From contig NZ_CP050177.1 of the NCBI RefSeq assembly GCF_011694815.1, positions 5,372,001 to 5,436,000 of the forward strand: 64,000 nt of DNA, in the 5' to 3' direction. Positions 16,787 through 28,023 of the stretch are shown one piece after another (position 1 is the first letter of the stretch; the number at the start of each line of letters is the position of its first letter). A program made the translations under genes and the position numbers. The stretch is from Streptomyces liangshanensis. GTDB lineage: Bacteria > Actinomycetota > Actinomycetes > Streptomycetales > Streptomycetaceae. A model generated the notes under the pieces. It was not told the origin of the DNA. It did no database searches and saw only the letters and a list, made by a program, of their open reading frames with translations.

Positions 16787-18223
16787 GTGAAGAGCGCCGT
16801 GGAGACCCTGAACCCGACTCGGGTTCGGCTCACAGTCGAGGTGCCCTTCGAGGAGCTCAAGGACAGCCTCGACGCGGCGTACAAGAAGATCAACCAGCAG
16901 GTCACGGTGAAGGGCTTCCGCAAGGGCAAGATCCCGGCCCGGGTCATCGACCAGCGGTTCGGCCGTGGTGCTGTGCTGGAGGAGGCCGTCAACGACGCCC
17001 TCCCGAAGTTCTACACCGAGGCTGTCAACGAAGGTGAGCTCAACGTCCTCGGCCAGCCCGAGGTCGACATCAAGGAGCTCAAGGACGGCGAGCTGCTGTC
17101 CTTCACCGCCGAGGTGGACATCCGCCCCGAGATCGAGATCCCGGACTACTCCGGCATCGAGGTCACCGTGGACGCGGTCGAGGTCACCGACGAGGACGTC
17201 GACAAGTCGGTCGAGCAGCTGCGCGACCGCTTCGCGACGACCAACGTCGTCGAGCGCGCCGCCGCCGCCGGCGACGTCGTGTCGATCGACCTGGAGGCCA
17301 AGGTCGACGGCGAGGTCCTGCCGGACGGCGTGGCCAACGACGTGTCGTACACCATCGGTTCCGGCGAGCTGCTCGACGGCATCGACGAGGCCGTCATCGG
17401 CCTGGAGGCCGGTGGCGAGGCCACCTTCACCTCCGAGCTCAAGGGCGGCGCCGCCGAGGGCAAGCCCGCCGAGGTCACCGTCAAGGTGCTCACGGTCTCG
17501 GCCCGCGAACTCCCCGAGCTGGACGACGACTTCGCCCAGACGGCGAGCGAGTTCGACACCCTCGACGAGCTCAAGGCCGACAGCCGCAAGCGGCTGGAGA
17601 ACATGAAGCAGTACGACCAGGCCACCCAGGCCCAGGAGCGCGTCCTCGAAGAGCTGCTCAAGCTCGCCGAGGTGCCGATCCCGGAGAAGCTGCTCGCGGA
17701 CGAGATCAACACCCGCAAGCACAACCTGGAGCACCACCAGCTCGGTCAGATGGGCCTCGACCTCGCGAAGTACCTGGAGATCCAGGGCAAGACCGAGGAG
17801 GAGTTCGAGGAGGAGACCAAGGACCAGGCGGTCAAGGGCATCAAGACCCAGTTCATCCTCGACGAGCTGGTGAACAAGGAGAAGCTGAACGTCAGCCAGG
17901 AGGAGCTCACCGAGCACCTCATGCGCCGCGCGCAGTCCTCCGGCATGTCCCCGGACCAGTTCGCCCAGGCGGTCGTCGAAGGCGGCCAGGTCCCGATGCT
18001 CGTGGGCGAGGTCGCCCGCGGCAAGGCGCTCGCTGTGGTCGTCGAGTCCGCCAAGGTCGTCGACACCAACGGTGAGACGGTCGACCTGGAGGACGACGAA
18101 GACGAGGCTGCCGAGGCCGCCGAGGGCGCCGAGACCGTCGAGGCCGCCACCCCGGCCGACGACGCCTCCGCCGCCGACGGCGAGCAGGGCGACGAGGCCA
18201 AGGCGGGCAAGACCGACGCCTGA
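16787..18223 (+). CDS. tig: trigger factor (ribosome-associated chaperone, PPIase)
   Basis: 478 aa. The N-terminal ribosome-binding domain carries the signature [16 protein letters not shown] (about residues 44-59), the FKBP-type PPIase domain lies at about 155-240, and the helical C-terminal arm domain follows. It binds nascent chains at the ribosome exit. The last 50 residues are an acidic, Ala-rich extension ([17 protein letters not shown] onwards) found in actinobacterial homologues. GTG 16787 is chosen because AAGGAG lies 8 bases upstream. The position just before clpP1-clpP2-clpX is typical of bacteria and links folding with proteolysis; a hairpin separates it from clpP1. Confidence 0.97.
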   Translation: MKSAVETLNPTRVRLTVEVPFEELKDSLDAAYKKINQQVTVKGFRKGKIPARVIDQRFGRGAVLEEAVNDALPKFYTEAVNEGELNVLGQPEVDIKELKDGELLSFTAEVDIRPEIEIPDYSGIEVTVDAVEVTDEDVDKSVEQLRDRFATTNVVERAAAAGDVVSIDLEAKVDGEVLPDGVANDVSYTIGSGELLDGIDEAVIGLEAGGEATFTSELKGGAAEGKPAEVTVKVLTVSARELPELDDDFAQTASEFDTLDELKADSRKRLENMKQYDQATQAQERVLEELLKLAEVPIPEKLLADEINTRKHNLEHHQLGQMGLDLAKYLEIQGKTEEEFEEETKDQAVKGIKTQFILDELVNKEKLNVSQEELTEHLMRRAQSSGMSPDQFAQAVVEGGQVPMLVGEVARGKALAVVVESAKVVDTNGETVDLEDDEDEAAEAAEGAETVEAATPADDASAADGEQGDEAKAGKTDA

Positions 18224-18248
18224 TCCACCGCGTCACCGCACCTGAGGA

Positions 18249-18281
18249 CGGGCCCCGGACGCGACACGCGCCCGGGGCCCG
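18249..18281. terminator. terminator hairpin after tig
   Basis: 10-bp perfect stem (18249-18258 with 18272-18281) 25 bp after the tig stop codon, followed by a C-rich run and TT. Confidence 0.75.
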
Positions 18282-18395
18282 CCCCCTTCCGCCCCGGCGG
18301 ACACCCGTCACCCCGTCCCGGAGCCCCGCTGACGGCCTCCGGAGGACCCCGGGGCCCCGCATCGGGGCGGCGCGTCCCGCGGGCCCGCCCAGGGC

Positions 18396-18476
18396 CGCTG
18401 GGAGCCCCAACTGCCTTGCGCTCCCAGCGAACAGTCACGGAAGCGGGATGGCCCTCGCCGACCAGCGCGTTAGGGT
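18396..18476 (+). promoter_or_regulatory. clpP1 upstream region: inverted repeat and -10-like element
   Basis: Within the 342-bp tig-clpP1 gap, a 10-bp inverted repeat (18396-18405 with 18420-18429, 14-nt spacer) precedes a TAGGGT hexamer (18471-18476) resembling a -10 box. CGC-N6-GCG at 18456-18467 sits over the -35 position, where an activator such as ClgR could bind. In Streptomyces clpP1P2 is ClgR-activated, but this element does not exactly fit the consensus I recall. Confidence 0.4.
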
Positions 18477-18565
18477 CCATGAATACGAGGGCAGGGGAGT
18501 CCCCCGACCCCTCGGAACGAAGACGCTGAGACGGCCGCAGCCGTCAGAGACGAGCAGGTGGATAC

Positions 18566-19183
18566 GTGACGAATCTGATGCCTTACGCCGCCGGTGAGCC
18601 GTCCCTCGGTGGTGGCCTCGGCGACCAGGTCTACAGCCGACTGCTCGGAGAGCGGATCATCTTCCTCGGCCAGCAGGTCGACGACGACATCGCCAACAAG
18701 ATCACGGCGCAGCTCCTCCTCCTGGCGGCCGAGCCCGAGAAGGACATCTACCTCTACATCAACAGCCCCGGTGGATCCGTGACGGCCGGCATGGCCGTCT
18801 ACGACACCATGCAGTACATCCCCAACGACGTGGTGACCATCGGCATGGGCATGGCGGCCTCCATGGGCCAGTTCCTGCTGACCGGCGGCACGGCCGGCAA
18901 GCGCTTCGCGCTGCCCAACACGGACATCCTCATGCACCAGGGTTCCGCGGGCCTCGGGGGCACCGCCTCCGACATCAAGATCCAGGCCCAGCAGCTCCTC
19001 CGTACGAAGAAGCGCATGGCCGAGATCACGGCCCGCCACACCGGCCAGACCGAAGAGACGATCATCCGCGACGGTGACCGCGACCGCTGGTTCACCGCCG
19101 AGGAAGCCGTTGCCTACGGCATCATCGACGAGATCATCTCCGTTGCCTCGGGTGTTCCGGGCGGCGGCGGCACCGGGGCCTGA
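18566..19183 (+). CDS. clpP1: ATP-dependent Clp protease proteolytic subunit 1
   Basis: 205 aa serine peptidase. The catalytic triad is S99 (GMGMAASMG), H124 (ILMHQG) and D173 (GDRDRWF). The oligomerisation segment [18 protein letters not shown] is intact. It forms the tetradecameric proteolytic chamber together with ClpP2 and receives substrates from ClpX or ClpC. GTG 18566 is preceded by GAGCAGGTGG, a modest site. It is followed 65 bp later by clpP2, so the two are almost certainly one operon. Confidence 0.95.
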   Translation: MTNLMPYAAGEPSLGGGLGDQVYSRLLGERIIFLGQQVDDDIANKITAQLLLLAAEPEKDIYLYINSPGGSVTAGMAVYDTMQYIPNDVVTIGMGMAASMGQFLLTGGTAGKRFALPNTDILMHQGSAGLGGTASDIKIQAQQLLRTKKRMAEITARHTGQTEETIIRDGDRDRWFTAEEAVAYGIIDEIISVASGVPGGGGTGA

Positions 19184-19248
19184 GCACCACCGCCCCGATT
19201 CGGCCGACCGACCAGCCCCCGCAGCCCCGCCCAGCGAATGCCATCAGG

Positions 19249-19938
19249 ATGGTGAACACCCACATGAACAACAATCCCGCGAGCTACACCGCGTCCGGCC
19301 TGTACACCGGCCCGCAGGTGGACAACCGCTACGTCATCCCGCGCTTCGTGGAGCGCACCTCGCAGGGCGTGCGCGAGTACGACCCGTACGCGAAGCTCTT
19401 CGAGGAGCGCGTGATCTTCCTCGGCGTGCAGATCGACGACGCGTCCGCCAACGACGTCATGGCGCAGCTCCTGTGCCTGGAGTCGATGGACCCGGACCGG
19501 GACATCTCGATCTACATCAACAGCCCCGGCGGCTCGATGACGGCCCTCACGGCCATCTACGACACGATGCAGTTCGTGAAGCCGGACATCCAGACCGTGT
19601 GCATGGGACAGGCCGCCTCGGCCGCCGCCGTGCTGCTCGCCGCCGGCACCCCCGGCAAGCGACTGGCCCTCCCGAACGCGCGCGTGCTGATCCACCAGCC
19701 CTCCAGCCAGACCGGCCGCGAGCAGCTCTCCGACCTGGAGATCGCGGCCAACGAGATCCTCCGGATGCGCGCGCAGCTGGAAGACATGCTGGCCAAGCAC
19801 TCGACGACGCCGATCGAGAAGGTCCGCGACGACATCGAGCGCGACAAGATCCTCACCGCCGAGGACGCGCTCGCGTACGGTCTGGTCGACCAGATCGTGT
19901 CGACCCGCAAGACGACGGCCGCTGCCGCGGCCGCCTGA
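19249..19938 (+). CDS. clpP2: ATP-dependent Clp protease proteolytic subunit 2
   Basis: 229 aa. Triad S124 ([10 protein letters not shown]), H149 (VLIHQP) and D199 (IERDKIL). The N-terminal extension before [27 protein letters not shown] is characteristic of the second actinobacterial subunit. In actinobacteria both ClpP1 and ClpP2 are needed for an active mixed complex. The start could instead be ATG 19264 (MNNNPASY), five codons in; neither has a strong ribosome-binding site. It is followed by clpX after 187 bp. Confidence 0.95.
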   Translation: MVNTHMNNNPASYTASGLYTGPQVDNRYVIPRFVERTSQGVREYDPYAKLFEERVIFLGVQIDDASANDVMAQLLCLESMDPDRDISIYINSPGGSMTALTAIYDTMQFVKPDIQTVCMGQAASAAAVLLAAGTPGKRLALPNARVLIHQPSSQTGREQLSDLEIAANEILRMRAQLEDMLAKHSTTPIEKVRDDIERDKILTAEDALAYGLVDQIVSTRKTTAAAAAA

Positions 19939-20125
19939 GGCACCCGGCGCCCTCGGCGCGGGTCGCACAGGTCATGATCGGACGTCGCGGACGGTACGGC
20001 GGAGTCCCACGACCATGTGAACCGCGCCAAGGGGGGCCCGAACGGGGGCCCGGGCAAGGTACCGTCGGATATGAGGCACAGGAGCCGCTGAACCAAGCTG
20101 CTCCCAGGCGAAGGGGAAGCACCTC

Positions 20126-21418
<1,293 letters not shown>

Positions 21419-21449
21419 CGGCCGACGCGCAGGAGCCGCCACCGGATAC

Positions 21450-21500
21450 ACGACAGGGGCGCCCGACCGGTTCACACCGGATCGGGCGCCCCTGCGTCGT
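21450..21500. terminator. bidirectional terminator hairpin after clpX
   Basis: A long stem: arms 21454-21466 and 21482-21494, extended inward by CCGGT/ACCGG around a 4-nt loop with one bulged A. It lies between converging clpX and the PGQY-rich protein gene. Confidence 0.85.
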
Positions 21501-21519
21501 GCGGGCGGGCGCGCGGGGG

Positions 21520-22539
21520 TCAGGACTTGACGCGCACGTCCTTGCGGAGCTTCGCCGCGATGTCGGCGGCGTTCTCCAGCGGTCCGCTCTTGCCGGTCAT
21601 CGCGTTCGCCACCTCGACATAGGTGACGGAGGCGACGGTGCTGTGGTCGCCCCAGATGCACATCGGGAAGGCGATCTCCGCGGGCCCGCCGGCGGTCGCG
21701 CCGGAGTCATTGGTCTTGACCTTGATCTCCTGGCACTTCATGACCGCGCCGTCGAGCCCGGCCGGCGTGTACGCCTTGGGGCTGCCGACGAGGGTGCCGA
21801 CGGACTGGCTGTCCGCGTCCTTCTCGGACTGCGTCTTGAGGTACGCGAACATCGCGTCGACGGTCTTCTCCGGGTCCGCGATCTCGCCGTACACGCCGCT
21901 GAACGTCAGGACCTTCCCGGCCAACGGGTTCGCCTCGTCACCGGACTTGTAGCTGGCGCCCACGTCCTTGGCGTTCTTCACGCCCCACTGCTCGGCGTCC
22001 TTGAGATCGCTCTCGGTCATGCCGGTCTCGGCGCTCTGCGCCTTGTCCTTCTTGTACGTCCCGTTGATCACGGTCTCGGGGGCGGTGAGCTTGTGCGCCC
22101 CGTCGTCCGCGACGGAGGCGCCGCCACCGCCGCTGCCCTGCGTCACGAAGTACGCGCCGCCGGCTATCACCGCGAGAGCCACCACGACGACGCCGATGAT
22201 CAGCCCCGTCTTCTTCTTCGGCGCGGGACCCGGCGGGGGCGGGAACGGCCCGCCGCCGTACGGGGGCTGCTGCGGCGGCTGCCCGTACGGCCCCGGCTGC
22301 TGGCCCGGCTGCCCGTAGGGTCCGGCAGGCTGCGGGGGCTGTCCGTACGGTCCGGGCTGCTGGCCCGGCTGCTGCGGGTAGCCGTACCCCGGCTGGGGCG
22401 GCTGGCCCTGCGGAGGGTAACCGTAGCCGGGCTGCGGCGGACCCTGCGGCGGCTGCTGGCCGTAGGGACCCGGCTGACCGTACGGCCCTGGCTGCTGAGG
22501 CTGCTGCCCACCGTACGGGCCCGGCTGGTTGCTGCTCAT
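21520..22539 (-). CDS. PGQY-rich single-pass membrane protein, unknown function
   Basis: 339 aa. Residues 1-105 are low complexity, repeats of GPYGQ, PGYGYP and QQPG, ending in PGPAPKKK. One transmembrane segment follows at about 110-130 (TGLIIGVVVVALAVIAGGAYFV). The remaining about 200 residues form an extracellular domain with two Cys (MKCQEIK and PMCIWGD) that could make a disulfide. This layout (cytoplasmic disordered Pro-rich tail, TM, outside domain) is common in actinobacterial cell-envelope proteins; I do not recognise a characterised family. ATG 22539 is followed by the repeat. It converges with clpX. Confidence 0.8.
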   Translation of the reverse strand: MSSNQPGPYGGQQPQQPGPYGQPGPYGQQPPQGPPQPGYGYPPQGQPPQPGYGYPQQPGQQPGPYGQPPQPAGPYGQPGQQPGPYGQPPQQPPYGGGPFPPPPGPAPKKKTGLIIGVVVVALAVIAGGAYFVTQGSGGGGASVADDGAHKLTAPETVINGTYKKDKAQSAETGMTESDLKDAEQWGVKNAKDVGASYKSGDEANPLAGKVLTFSGVYGEIADPEKTVDAMFAYLKTQSEKDADSQSVGTLVGSPKAYTPAGLDGAVMKCQEIKVKTNDSGATAGGPAEIAFPMCIWGDHSTVASVTYVEVANAMTGKSGPLENAADIAAKLRKDVRVKS

Positions 22540-22675
22540 GTGATCTGTCCCCTCCAGATGCTTTATGCGTTACGAACATCCTGACGGAAGGGTCACCCGC
22601 GGGGATCACCGGGGACGGCACCGTTACGGAACATCTCGTTTCAGGACAGGCCTGTGACACCTCTAAACTGGGCCC

Positions 22676-25300
22676 GTGACCGAGAACGCTCAGCACCCGC
22701 AGCCAGCCAGCACCCCCGAACTGCCGACCCAGTACGCGCCGGCCGAGGTGGAGGGGAAACTGTACGAGCGCTGGGTAGAACGCGGTTACTTCGAAGCGGA
22801 CGCGAAGAGCGAGAAGCCCCCGTACACGATCGTCATCCCGCCGCCGAACGTCACGGGCACGCTCCACCTCGGCCACGCCTTCCAGCACACGCTGATGGAC
22901 GCTCTCACCCGCCGCAAGCGGATGCAGGGTTACGAGTCGCTGTGGCTGCCGGGCATGGACCACGCCGGGATCGCCACCCAGAACAAGGTGGAGCAGCAGC
23001 TCGCCGAGGAGGGCAAGTCCCGGCAGGACATCGGCCGTGAGGCGTTCACCGAGCGCGTCTGGCAGTGGAAGGAGGAGTACGGCGGCCGGATCCTCGGCCA
23101 GATGCGCCGGCTCGGCGACGGGGTCGACTGGTCCCGCGAGCGCTTCACCATGGACGAGGGGCTGTCCCGGTCCGTCCAGACGATCTTCAAGAAGCTGTAC
23201 GACGACGAGCTGATCTACCGCGCCGAGCGCATCATCAACTGGTGCCCGCGCTGCCTGACGGCGATCTCCGACATCGAGGTCGACTACCAGGAGGACGACG
23301 GCGAGCTCGTCTCCATCAAGTACGGCGAGGGCGACGAGACGCTGGTCGTCGCGACGACCCGGGTCGAGACGATGCTCGGCGACACCGCCGTCGCCGTCCA
23401 CCCCGACGACGCGCGGTACGCGCACCTCATCGGCAAGCGGATCAAGCTGCCCCTCACCGACCGTACGATCCCGGTCGTCGCCGACACCCACGTCGACCCC
23501 GAGTTCGGCACCGGCGCGGTCAAGGTGACCCCGGCGCACGACCCGAACGACTTCGCGATCGGCCAGCGGCACGGCCTGGAGTCGCTGACGATCATGGACG
23601 AGCGGGCCGTCATCACCGTGCCGGGCCCCTTCGCGGGGCTCGACCGCTTCGAGGCGCGCTCCGCCATCGTCGAGGCGCTGCGCCAGCAGGGCCGGATCGT
23701 CGCCGAGAAGCGCCCGTACGTCCACTCCGTCGGCCACTGCTCGCGGTGCCGGACCACCATCGAGCCGCGGCTGTCCCTCCAGTGGTGGGTCAAGGTCGCC
23801 CCGCTCGCCCAGGCCGCGGGCGACGCGGTCCGCGACGGCCGGGTCGCGATCCACCCCCAGGACATGTCGAAGCGCTACTTCGACTGGGTCGACAACATGC
23901 ACGACTGGTGCATCTCGCGCCAGCTGTGGTGGGGGCACCGGATCCCGGTCTGGTACGGCCCGAACGGCGAGACGGTCTGCGTCGGCCCCGATGACGAGGC
24001 GCCGACGGGCGAGGGCTGGACGCAGGACGCCGACGTCCTGGACACGTGGTTCTCGTCGGCGCTGTGGCCGTTCTCGACCCTCGGCTGGCCCGAACGGACC
24101 CCGGATCTCGAGAAGTTCTATCCCACGGACGTCCTCCTCACCGGCCACGACATCATCTTCTTCTGGGTCGCCCGGATGATGATGTTCGGCCTCTACGCGA
24201 TGGACGGCCAAGCGCCCTTCCACACCATCGCGTTGACCGGTCTGGTCCGTGACGAGTTCGGCAAGAAGATGTCGAAGTCCAACCCGAACGCCGTGGATCC
24301 GCTGGACTGGATGAACGCGTACGGCTCCGACGCCGTCCGCTTCACCCTCGCGCGCGGCGCCAACCCCGGCGCGGACGTCCCGATCGGCGAGGACTGGGTC
24401 CAGGCGTCCCGTAACTTCGCCAACAAGATCTGGAACGCGACCCGGTTCGCGATGATGAACGGCGCCACGGTCGACGGACCGCTCCCCGAGGCGGCGCGCC
24501 TGTCGGCCACCGACCGCTGGATCCTCTCCCGTCTCAACGAGACCGTCGCGCAGGTCGACGCGTACTACGACGACTACCAGTTCGCCAAACTCAGCGACGC
24601 GCTCTACCACTTCGCCTGGGACGAGGTCTTCGACTGGTACGTCGAGCTCTCCAAGACCACCTTCTTCGAGGGCGGCGAGCAGGCCAAGGTCTCCGGGCGC
24701 GTCCTCGGCGAGGTGCTCGACGTGACCCTGCGCCTCCTCCACCCCGTCGTCCCCTTCGTCACCGAGACGCTGTGGACGACCCTCACCGGCAAGGAGTCGG
24801 TGGTCATCGCCGACTGGCCGGCCGACAGCGGGTTCCGCGACCCGGCCGCCGAGCGGGAGATCGAGCACCTCCAGCAGGTGATCACCGAGGTCCGCCGCTT
24901 CCGCGCCGACCAGGGTCTCCAGCCCGGCCAGAAGGTCCCGGCCCGGCTCGACCTGTCCGGTACGCCGCTGGCCGCGCACGAGGCGGCCATCCGGCAGCTG
25001 CTGCGGCTCCAGCCGGAGGGCGACGGGTTCCACGCGACCGCCACCCTGCCGGTCGCGGGCGCGACCGTGGCGCTCGACCTGTCCGGGACGATCGACGTCG
25101 AGGCCGAGCGCAAGCGGCTGACGAAGGACCTGGGCGCGGCCGAGAAGGAGAAGGCGCAGGCGACGGCGAAGCTCGGCAACGAGGCGTTCCTCGCCAAGGC
25201 GCCGGACAACGTCGTGGACAAGATCCGTACGCGCCTGGCCAAGGCCGAGGCGGACATCGCGCGGATCACCGCGCAGATCGCGGGCCTGCCGCAGGGCTGA
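22676..25300 (+). CDS. valS: valyl-tRNA synthetase
   Basis: 874 aa class I aminoacyl-tRNA synthetase charging tRNA-Val. ATP-binding HLGH at 64-67 (in [16 protein letters not shown]) and KMSKS at 531-535 are both present. Between them is the editing (CP1) domain with [19 protein letters not shown]; the anticodon-binding helical domain and C-terminal coiled-coil (residues about 810-874, rich in E, K, A) complete it. GTG 22676 starts about 10 nt after the -10-like AACTGG region. No T-box leader is apparent in the 136-bp gap upstream. folC follows 93 bp later. Confidence 0.97.
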   Translation: MTENAQHPQPASTPELPTQYAPAEVEGKLYERWVERGYFEADAKSEKPPYTIVIPPPNVTGTLHLGHAFQHTLMDALTRRKRMQGYESLWLPGMDHAGIATQNKVEQQLAEEGKSRQDIGREAFTERVWQWKEEYGGRILGQMRRLGDGVDWSRERFTMDEGLSRSVQTIFKKLYDDELIYRAERIINWCPRCLTAISDIEVDYQEDDGELVSIKYGEGDETLVVATTRVETMLGDTAVAVHPDDARYAHLIGKRIKLPLTDRTIPVVADTHVDPEFGTGAVKVTPAHDPNDFAIGQRHGLESLTIMDERAVITVPGPFAGLDRFEARSAIVEALRQQGRIVAEKRPYVHSVGHCSRCRTTIEPRLSLQWWVKVAPLAQAAGDAVRDGRVAIHPQDMSKRYFDWVDNMHDWCISRQLWWGHRIPVWYGPNGETVCVGPDDEAPTGEGWTQDADVLDTWFSSALWPFSTLGWPERTPDLEKFYPTDVLLTGHDIIFFWVARMMMFGLYAMDGQAPFHTIALTGLVRDEFGKKMSKSNPNAVDPLDWMNAYGSDAVRFTLARGANPGADVPIGEDWVQASRNFANKIWNATRFAMMNGATVDGPLPEAARLSATDRWILSRLNETVAQVDAYYDDYQFAKLSDALYHFAWDEVFDWYVELSKTTFFEGGEQAKVSGRVLGEVLDVTLRLLHPVVPFVTETLWTTLTGKESVVIADWPADSGFRDPAAEREIEHLQQVITEVRRFRADQGLQPGQKVPARLDLSGTPLAAHEAAIRQLLRLQPEGDGFHATATLPVAGATVALDLSGTIDVEAERKRLTKDLGAAEKEKAQATAKLGNEAFLAKAPDNVVDKIRTRLAKAEADIARITAQIAGLPQG

Positions 25301-25393
25301 CCGCACCGCGTGCGACACCCTCCACCGCGCGCCGGCCGGGTCGAAATCGGCCCGTCCGGCGAGCGGGGACGGCGCTCTCCGTAGACTGGACCC

Positions 25394-26908
25394 GTGAGTG
25401 AGCAGCGTCCTTCCGACCAGCCCGGTGAGTACGACGACTTTGACGAGATCGTCGCGGCCGAGACCGACCGAGACCCCGACCTCGCCGTGATCGAGGCGGG
25501 CAGCCGCACCCTGCGCGCCCAGGCCGGGCCGCAGCGGGGTGACGAGGTGCCGTCCCGTCCCGAGGACCCCGAGGTGGACAAGGCGCTGCGCGCCGTCGAG
25601 CAGGAGCTCGGCGGGCGCTGGGGGGAGACGAAGCTCGACCCCTCGCTGGGGCGGATCGAGGCCCTGATGGACGTGCTGGGCGACCCCCAGCGCGCGTACC
25701 CGACGATCCACATCACCGGGACCAACGGCAAGACGTCCACGGCCCGCATGATCGAGGCGCTGCTGAGCGCGTTCGAGCTGCGGACCGGGCGGTACACGAG
25801 CCCGCACGTCCAGTCGGTCACCGAGCGGATCAGCCTGGACGGCGCCCCGATCCCCGCCGAGCGCTTCGTCGAGACGTACGACGACATCAAGGCGTTCGTC
25901 GAGATGGTCGACGCGGCGCAGGAGCACCGGCTGTCGTTCTTCGAGGTGCTCACGGGCATGGCGTACGCGGCGTTCGCGGACGCGCCGGTGGACGTGGCGG
26001 TCATCGAGGTCGGGATGGGCGGCAGCTGGGACGCGACGAACGTCATCGACGCGTCGGTCGCGGTGGTCACCCCCATCGACCTGGACCACACGGACCGGCT
26101 CGGGTCGACGCCCGGCGAGATCGCCGTGGAGAAGTCCGGGATCATCAAGGCGGGCGCGACGGTCGTCCTGGCGCAGCAGCCGGTGGACGCGGCGCAGGTG
26201 ATGCTGAAGAAGGCCGTCGAGGTCGACGCGACGGTGGCCCGGGAGGGCCTGGAGTTCGGGATCGTCGCCCGGGAGATCGCGGTCGGCGGGCAGCTGCTGA
26301 CGCTGCGCGGCCTCGGCGGTGAGTACGAGCAGGTGTTCCTCCCGCTGTACGGCGCGCACCAGGCGCACAACGCGGCGGTGGCGCTGGCGGCGGTGGAGGC
26401 GTTCTTCGGGGTCGGCGCGGAGCACGCGCGCCCGCTGGACATGGACACGGTCCGCAAGGCGTTCGCGTCGGTGTCCTCGCCGGGCCGCCTGGAGGTGATG
26501 CGGCGTTCGCCCACGGTGGTGCTGGACGCGGCGCACAACCCGGCGGGCGCGCGGGCGGCGGCCGAGGGCATCACCGAGTCGTTCGGGTTCAGCCGGCTGA
26601 TCGGGGTGATCGGGTCGAGCGAGGGCAAGGACGTGCGCGGGGTGCTGGAGGCGCTGGAGCCGATCTGTACGGAGCTGGTGGTCACGCAGAACTCCAGCCA
26701 CCGCGCGATGGACGTGGACGAGCTGGCCGCGGTGGCCGTCGAGGTGTTCGGCGACGAGCGGGTGGTGGTCGAGGCGCGGCTGGACGACGCGCTGGAGGCG
26801 GCGATCACGCTCGCCGAGGACGACGCGGAGTTCGCCGGGGCCGGTGTTCTGGTGACGGGTTCCGTCATCACGGTGGGCGAGGCCCGGCTGCTTCTGGGAA
26901 GGCGCTGA
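25394..26908 (+). CDS. folC: bifunctional folylpolyglutamate/dihydrofolate synthase
   Basis: 504 aa Mur-ligase-type ATPase adding glutamate to dihydropteroate/folates. The P-loop ITGTNGKTSTARM is at about 107-119, and the dihydrofolate-binding region TSPHVQSVTERI follows. The carbamylated-Lys loop IAVEKSGIIK and the C-terminal Rossmann lobe (VVLDAAHNPAGARA) are intact. The N-terminal 60 residues are an acidic extension seen in Streptomyces homologues. The GTG at 25394 lacks a strong ribosome-binding site. The DUF4233 gene starts 5 bp after the stop codon, so they are co-transcribed. Confidence 0.95.
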   Translation: MSEQRPSDQPGEYDDFDEIVAAETDRDPDLAVIEAGSRTLRAQAGPQRGDEVPSRPEDPEVDKALRAVEQELGGRWGETKLDPSLGRIEALMDVLGDPQRAYPTIHITGTNGKTSTARMIEALLSAFELRTGRYTSPHVQSVTERISLDGAPIPAERFVETYDDIKAFVEMVDAAQEHRLSFFEVLTGMAYAAFADAPVDVAVIEVGMGGSWDATNVIDASVAVVTPIDLDHTDRLGSTPGEIAVEKSGIIKAGATVVLAQQPVDAAQVMLKKAVEVDATVAREGLEFGIVAREIAVGGQLLTLRGLGGEYEQVFLPLYGAHQAHNAAVALAAVEAFFGVGAEHARPLDMDTVRKAFASVSSPGRLEVMRRSPTVVLDAAHNPAGARAAAEGITESFGFSRLIGVIGSSEGKDVRGVLEALEPICTELVVTQNSSHRAMDVDELAAVAVEVFGDERVVVEARLDDALEAAITLAEDDAEFAGAGVLVTGSVITVGEARLLLGRR

Positions 26909-26913
26909 ATTCG

Positions 26914-27267
26914 ATGCGTACGCTGTGTGCGTCCACTCTGATCGCCGAATTCTTCGTCATCGGATTCGCCGGACTGGTCGCGATGAAGTCGGGCGATCTG
27001 TCGACGGGAACGGTCTGGGCGGTGTGCGGGGCCGCGATGCTCCTGTCCGTTCTGCTCTGCGGGCTGATCACCCGTCCGGGCGGGGTGGCGCTCGGCTGGG
27101 CGTTCCACGTCGCGCTGATCGCGGGCGGCCTGGTCGTACCGGCGATGTTCGTCCTCGGCCCGGTCTTCACCGCCCTGTGGTGGGCGTCGGTCCATTACGG
27201 CCGGGTCATCGACGAGACGAAGGCCCGCTGGGCCGCCCAGGCGGCGCAGGGCGCGGAAGCGCCCTAG
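26914..27267 (+). CDS. DUF4233 membrane protein
   Basis: 117 aa with four hydrophobic segments (about 5-25, 33-52, 58-78, 80-100) and a polar C-terminus DETKARWAAQAAQG. The family is restricted to actinobacteria and almost always sits between folC and ndk, as here. Its function is unknown; the conserved position suggests a link to folate/nucleotide metabolism or simply operon inheritance. It starts at ATG 26914, 5 bp after folC. Confidence 0.88.
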   Translation: MRTLCASTLIAEFFVIGFAGLVAMKSGDLSTGTVWAVCGAAMLLSVLLCGLITRPGGVALGWAFHVALIAGGLVVPAMFVLGPVFTALWWASVHYGRVIDETKARWAAQAAQGAEAP

Positions 27268-27315
27268 CTCAGGCCTGATCGGTGAGCCGAGGTCCGGGTG
27301 CCGCGGGCTCGGTGG

Positions 27316-27349
27316 CGAGCGGTAACCTCGCACCACCGCTCGTATATAT
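27316..27349 (+). promoter_or_regulatory. inverted repeat and TATATAT upstream of ndk
   Basis: CGAGCGGT (27316-27323) and ACCGCTCG (27335-27342) form a perfect 8-bp inverted repeat with 11-nt spacing. It directly abuts TATATAT (27343-27349), a likely -10 region. It could be an operator or a 5' leader hairpin. Confidence 0.45.
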
Positions 27350-27369
27350 GCCTGCAAGGAGCCGCACAC

Positions 27370-27783
27370 ATGACCCAGCGCACCCTCGTCCTGCTCAAGC
27401 CGGACGCGGTCCGGAGAGGACTCGTGGGCGAGATCATCGGCCGTATCGAGCGCAAGGCGGGCTGGACCATCGCCGCGCTGGAGCTGCGCACGCTCGACCA
27501 CGAGACGCTGGAGCAGCACTACGGCGAGCACAAGGGCCGGCCCTTCTACGAGCCGCTGGTCGCGTTCATGGCCTCGGGTCCCGTCGTCGCACTGGTGGTC
27601 GAGGGCGAGCGGGTCATCGAAGGCGTCCGCGCCCTCGCGGGTCCCACTGACCCGATCGCCGCAGCGCCTGGGTCCATCCGGGGGGACTTCGGCACGATTG
27701 TCCGGGAGAATCTCATCCACGCCTCGGACTCCGAAGAGTCCGCCATTCGGGAACTGAAGCTTTTCTTCCCCGGTCTTTCCTGA
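27370..27783 (+). CDS. ndk: nucleoside diphosphate kinase
   Basis: 137 aa, standard length. It transfers the gamma phosphate between nucleoside triphosphates and diphosphates via phospho-His117 (NLIHASDS). The N-terminus RTLVLLKPDAVRRGLVGEII and loop SIRGDFG are diagnostic. ATG 27370 is chosen, with AAGGAG 8 bases upstream (27355-27361 region); the longer frame has no support. A separate TATA-like promoter upstream suggests it is not only read through from folC. Confidence 0.97.
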   Translation: MTQRTLVLLKPDAVRRGLVGEIIGRIERKAGWTIAALELRTLDHETLEQHYGEHKGRPFYEPLVAFMASGPVVALVVEGERVIEGVRALAGPTDPIAAAPGSIRGDFGTIVRENLIHASDSEESAIRELKLFFPGLS

Positions 27784-27815
27784 CCGCGTGTCAGCCAAAC
27801 GGCGGTGAAGCCCTG

Positions 27816-27841
27816 GGGCGACCGAAGGAATTCGGTCGCCC
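27816..27841. terminator. terminator hairpin after ndk
   Basis: Perfect 11-bp stem (27816-27826 with 27831-27841), tetraloop GGAA. It separates ndk from the mre cluster. Confidence 0.8.
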
Positions 27842-28023
27842 TGCGGCATATGCGAGCCGATTCCGGGAACGCAATGGTGCGAAACATCGTCACCTTTACT
27901 GAGGTGGGCCACCGCGCCGTCAGCGTGCGGGCGGCACTACGATGAGCCTCCAAGCCACAGCACCCACCTCGCCATCCTGAAAAGCCATCAAACGCTTCGA
28001 TTGGGAAGGCCAGACGCATCCTC

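Noticed and set aside
22540..22675. Possible T-box leader of valS
   Set aside because: The gap is only 136 bp and I found no T-box consensus or specifier stem.
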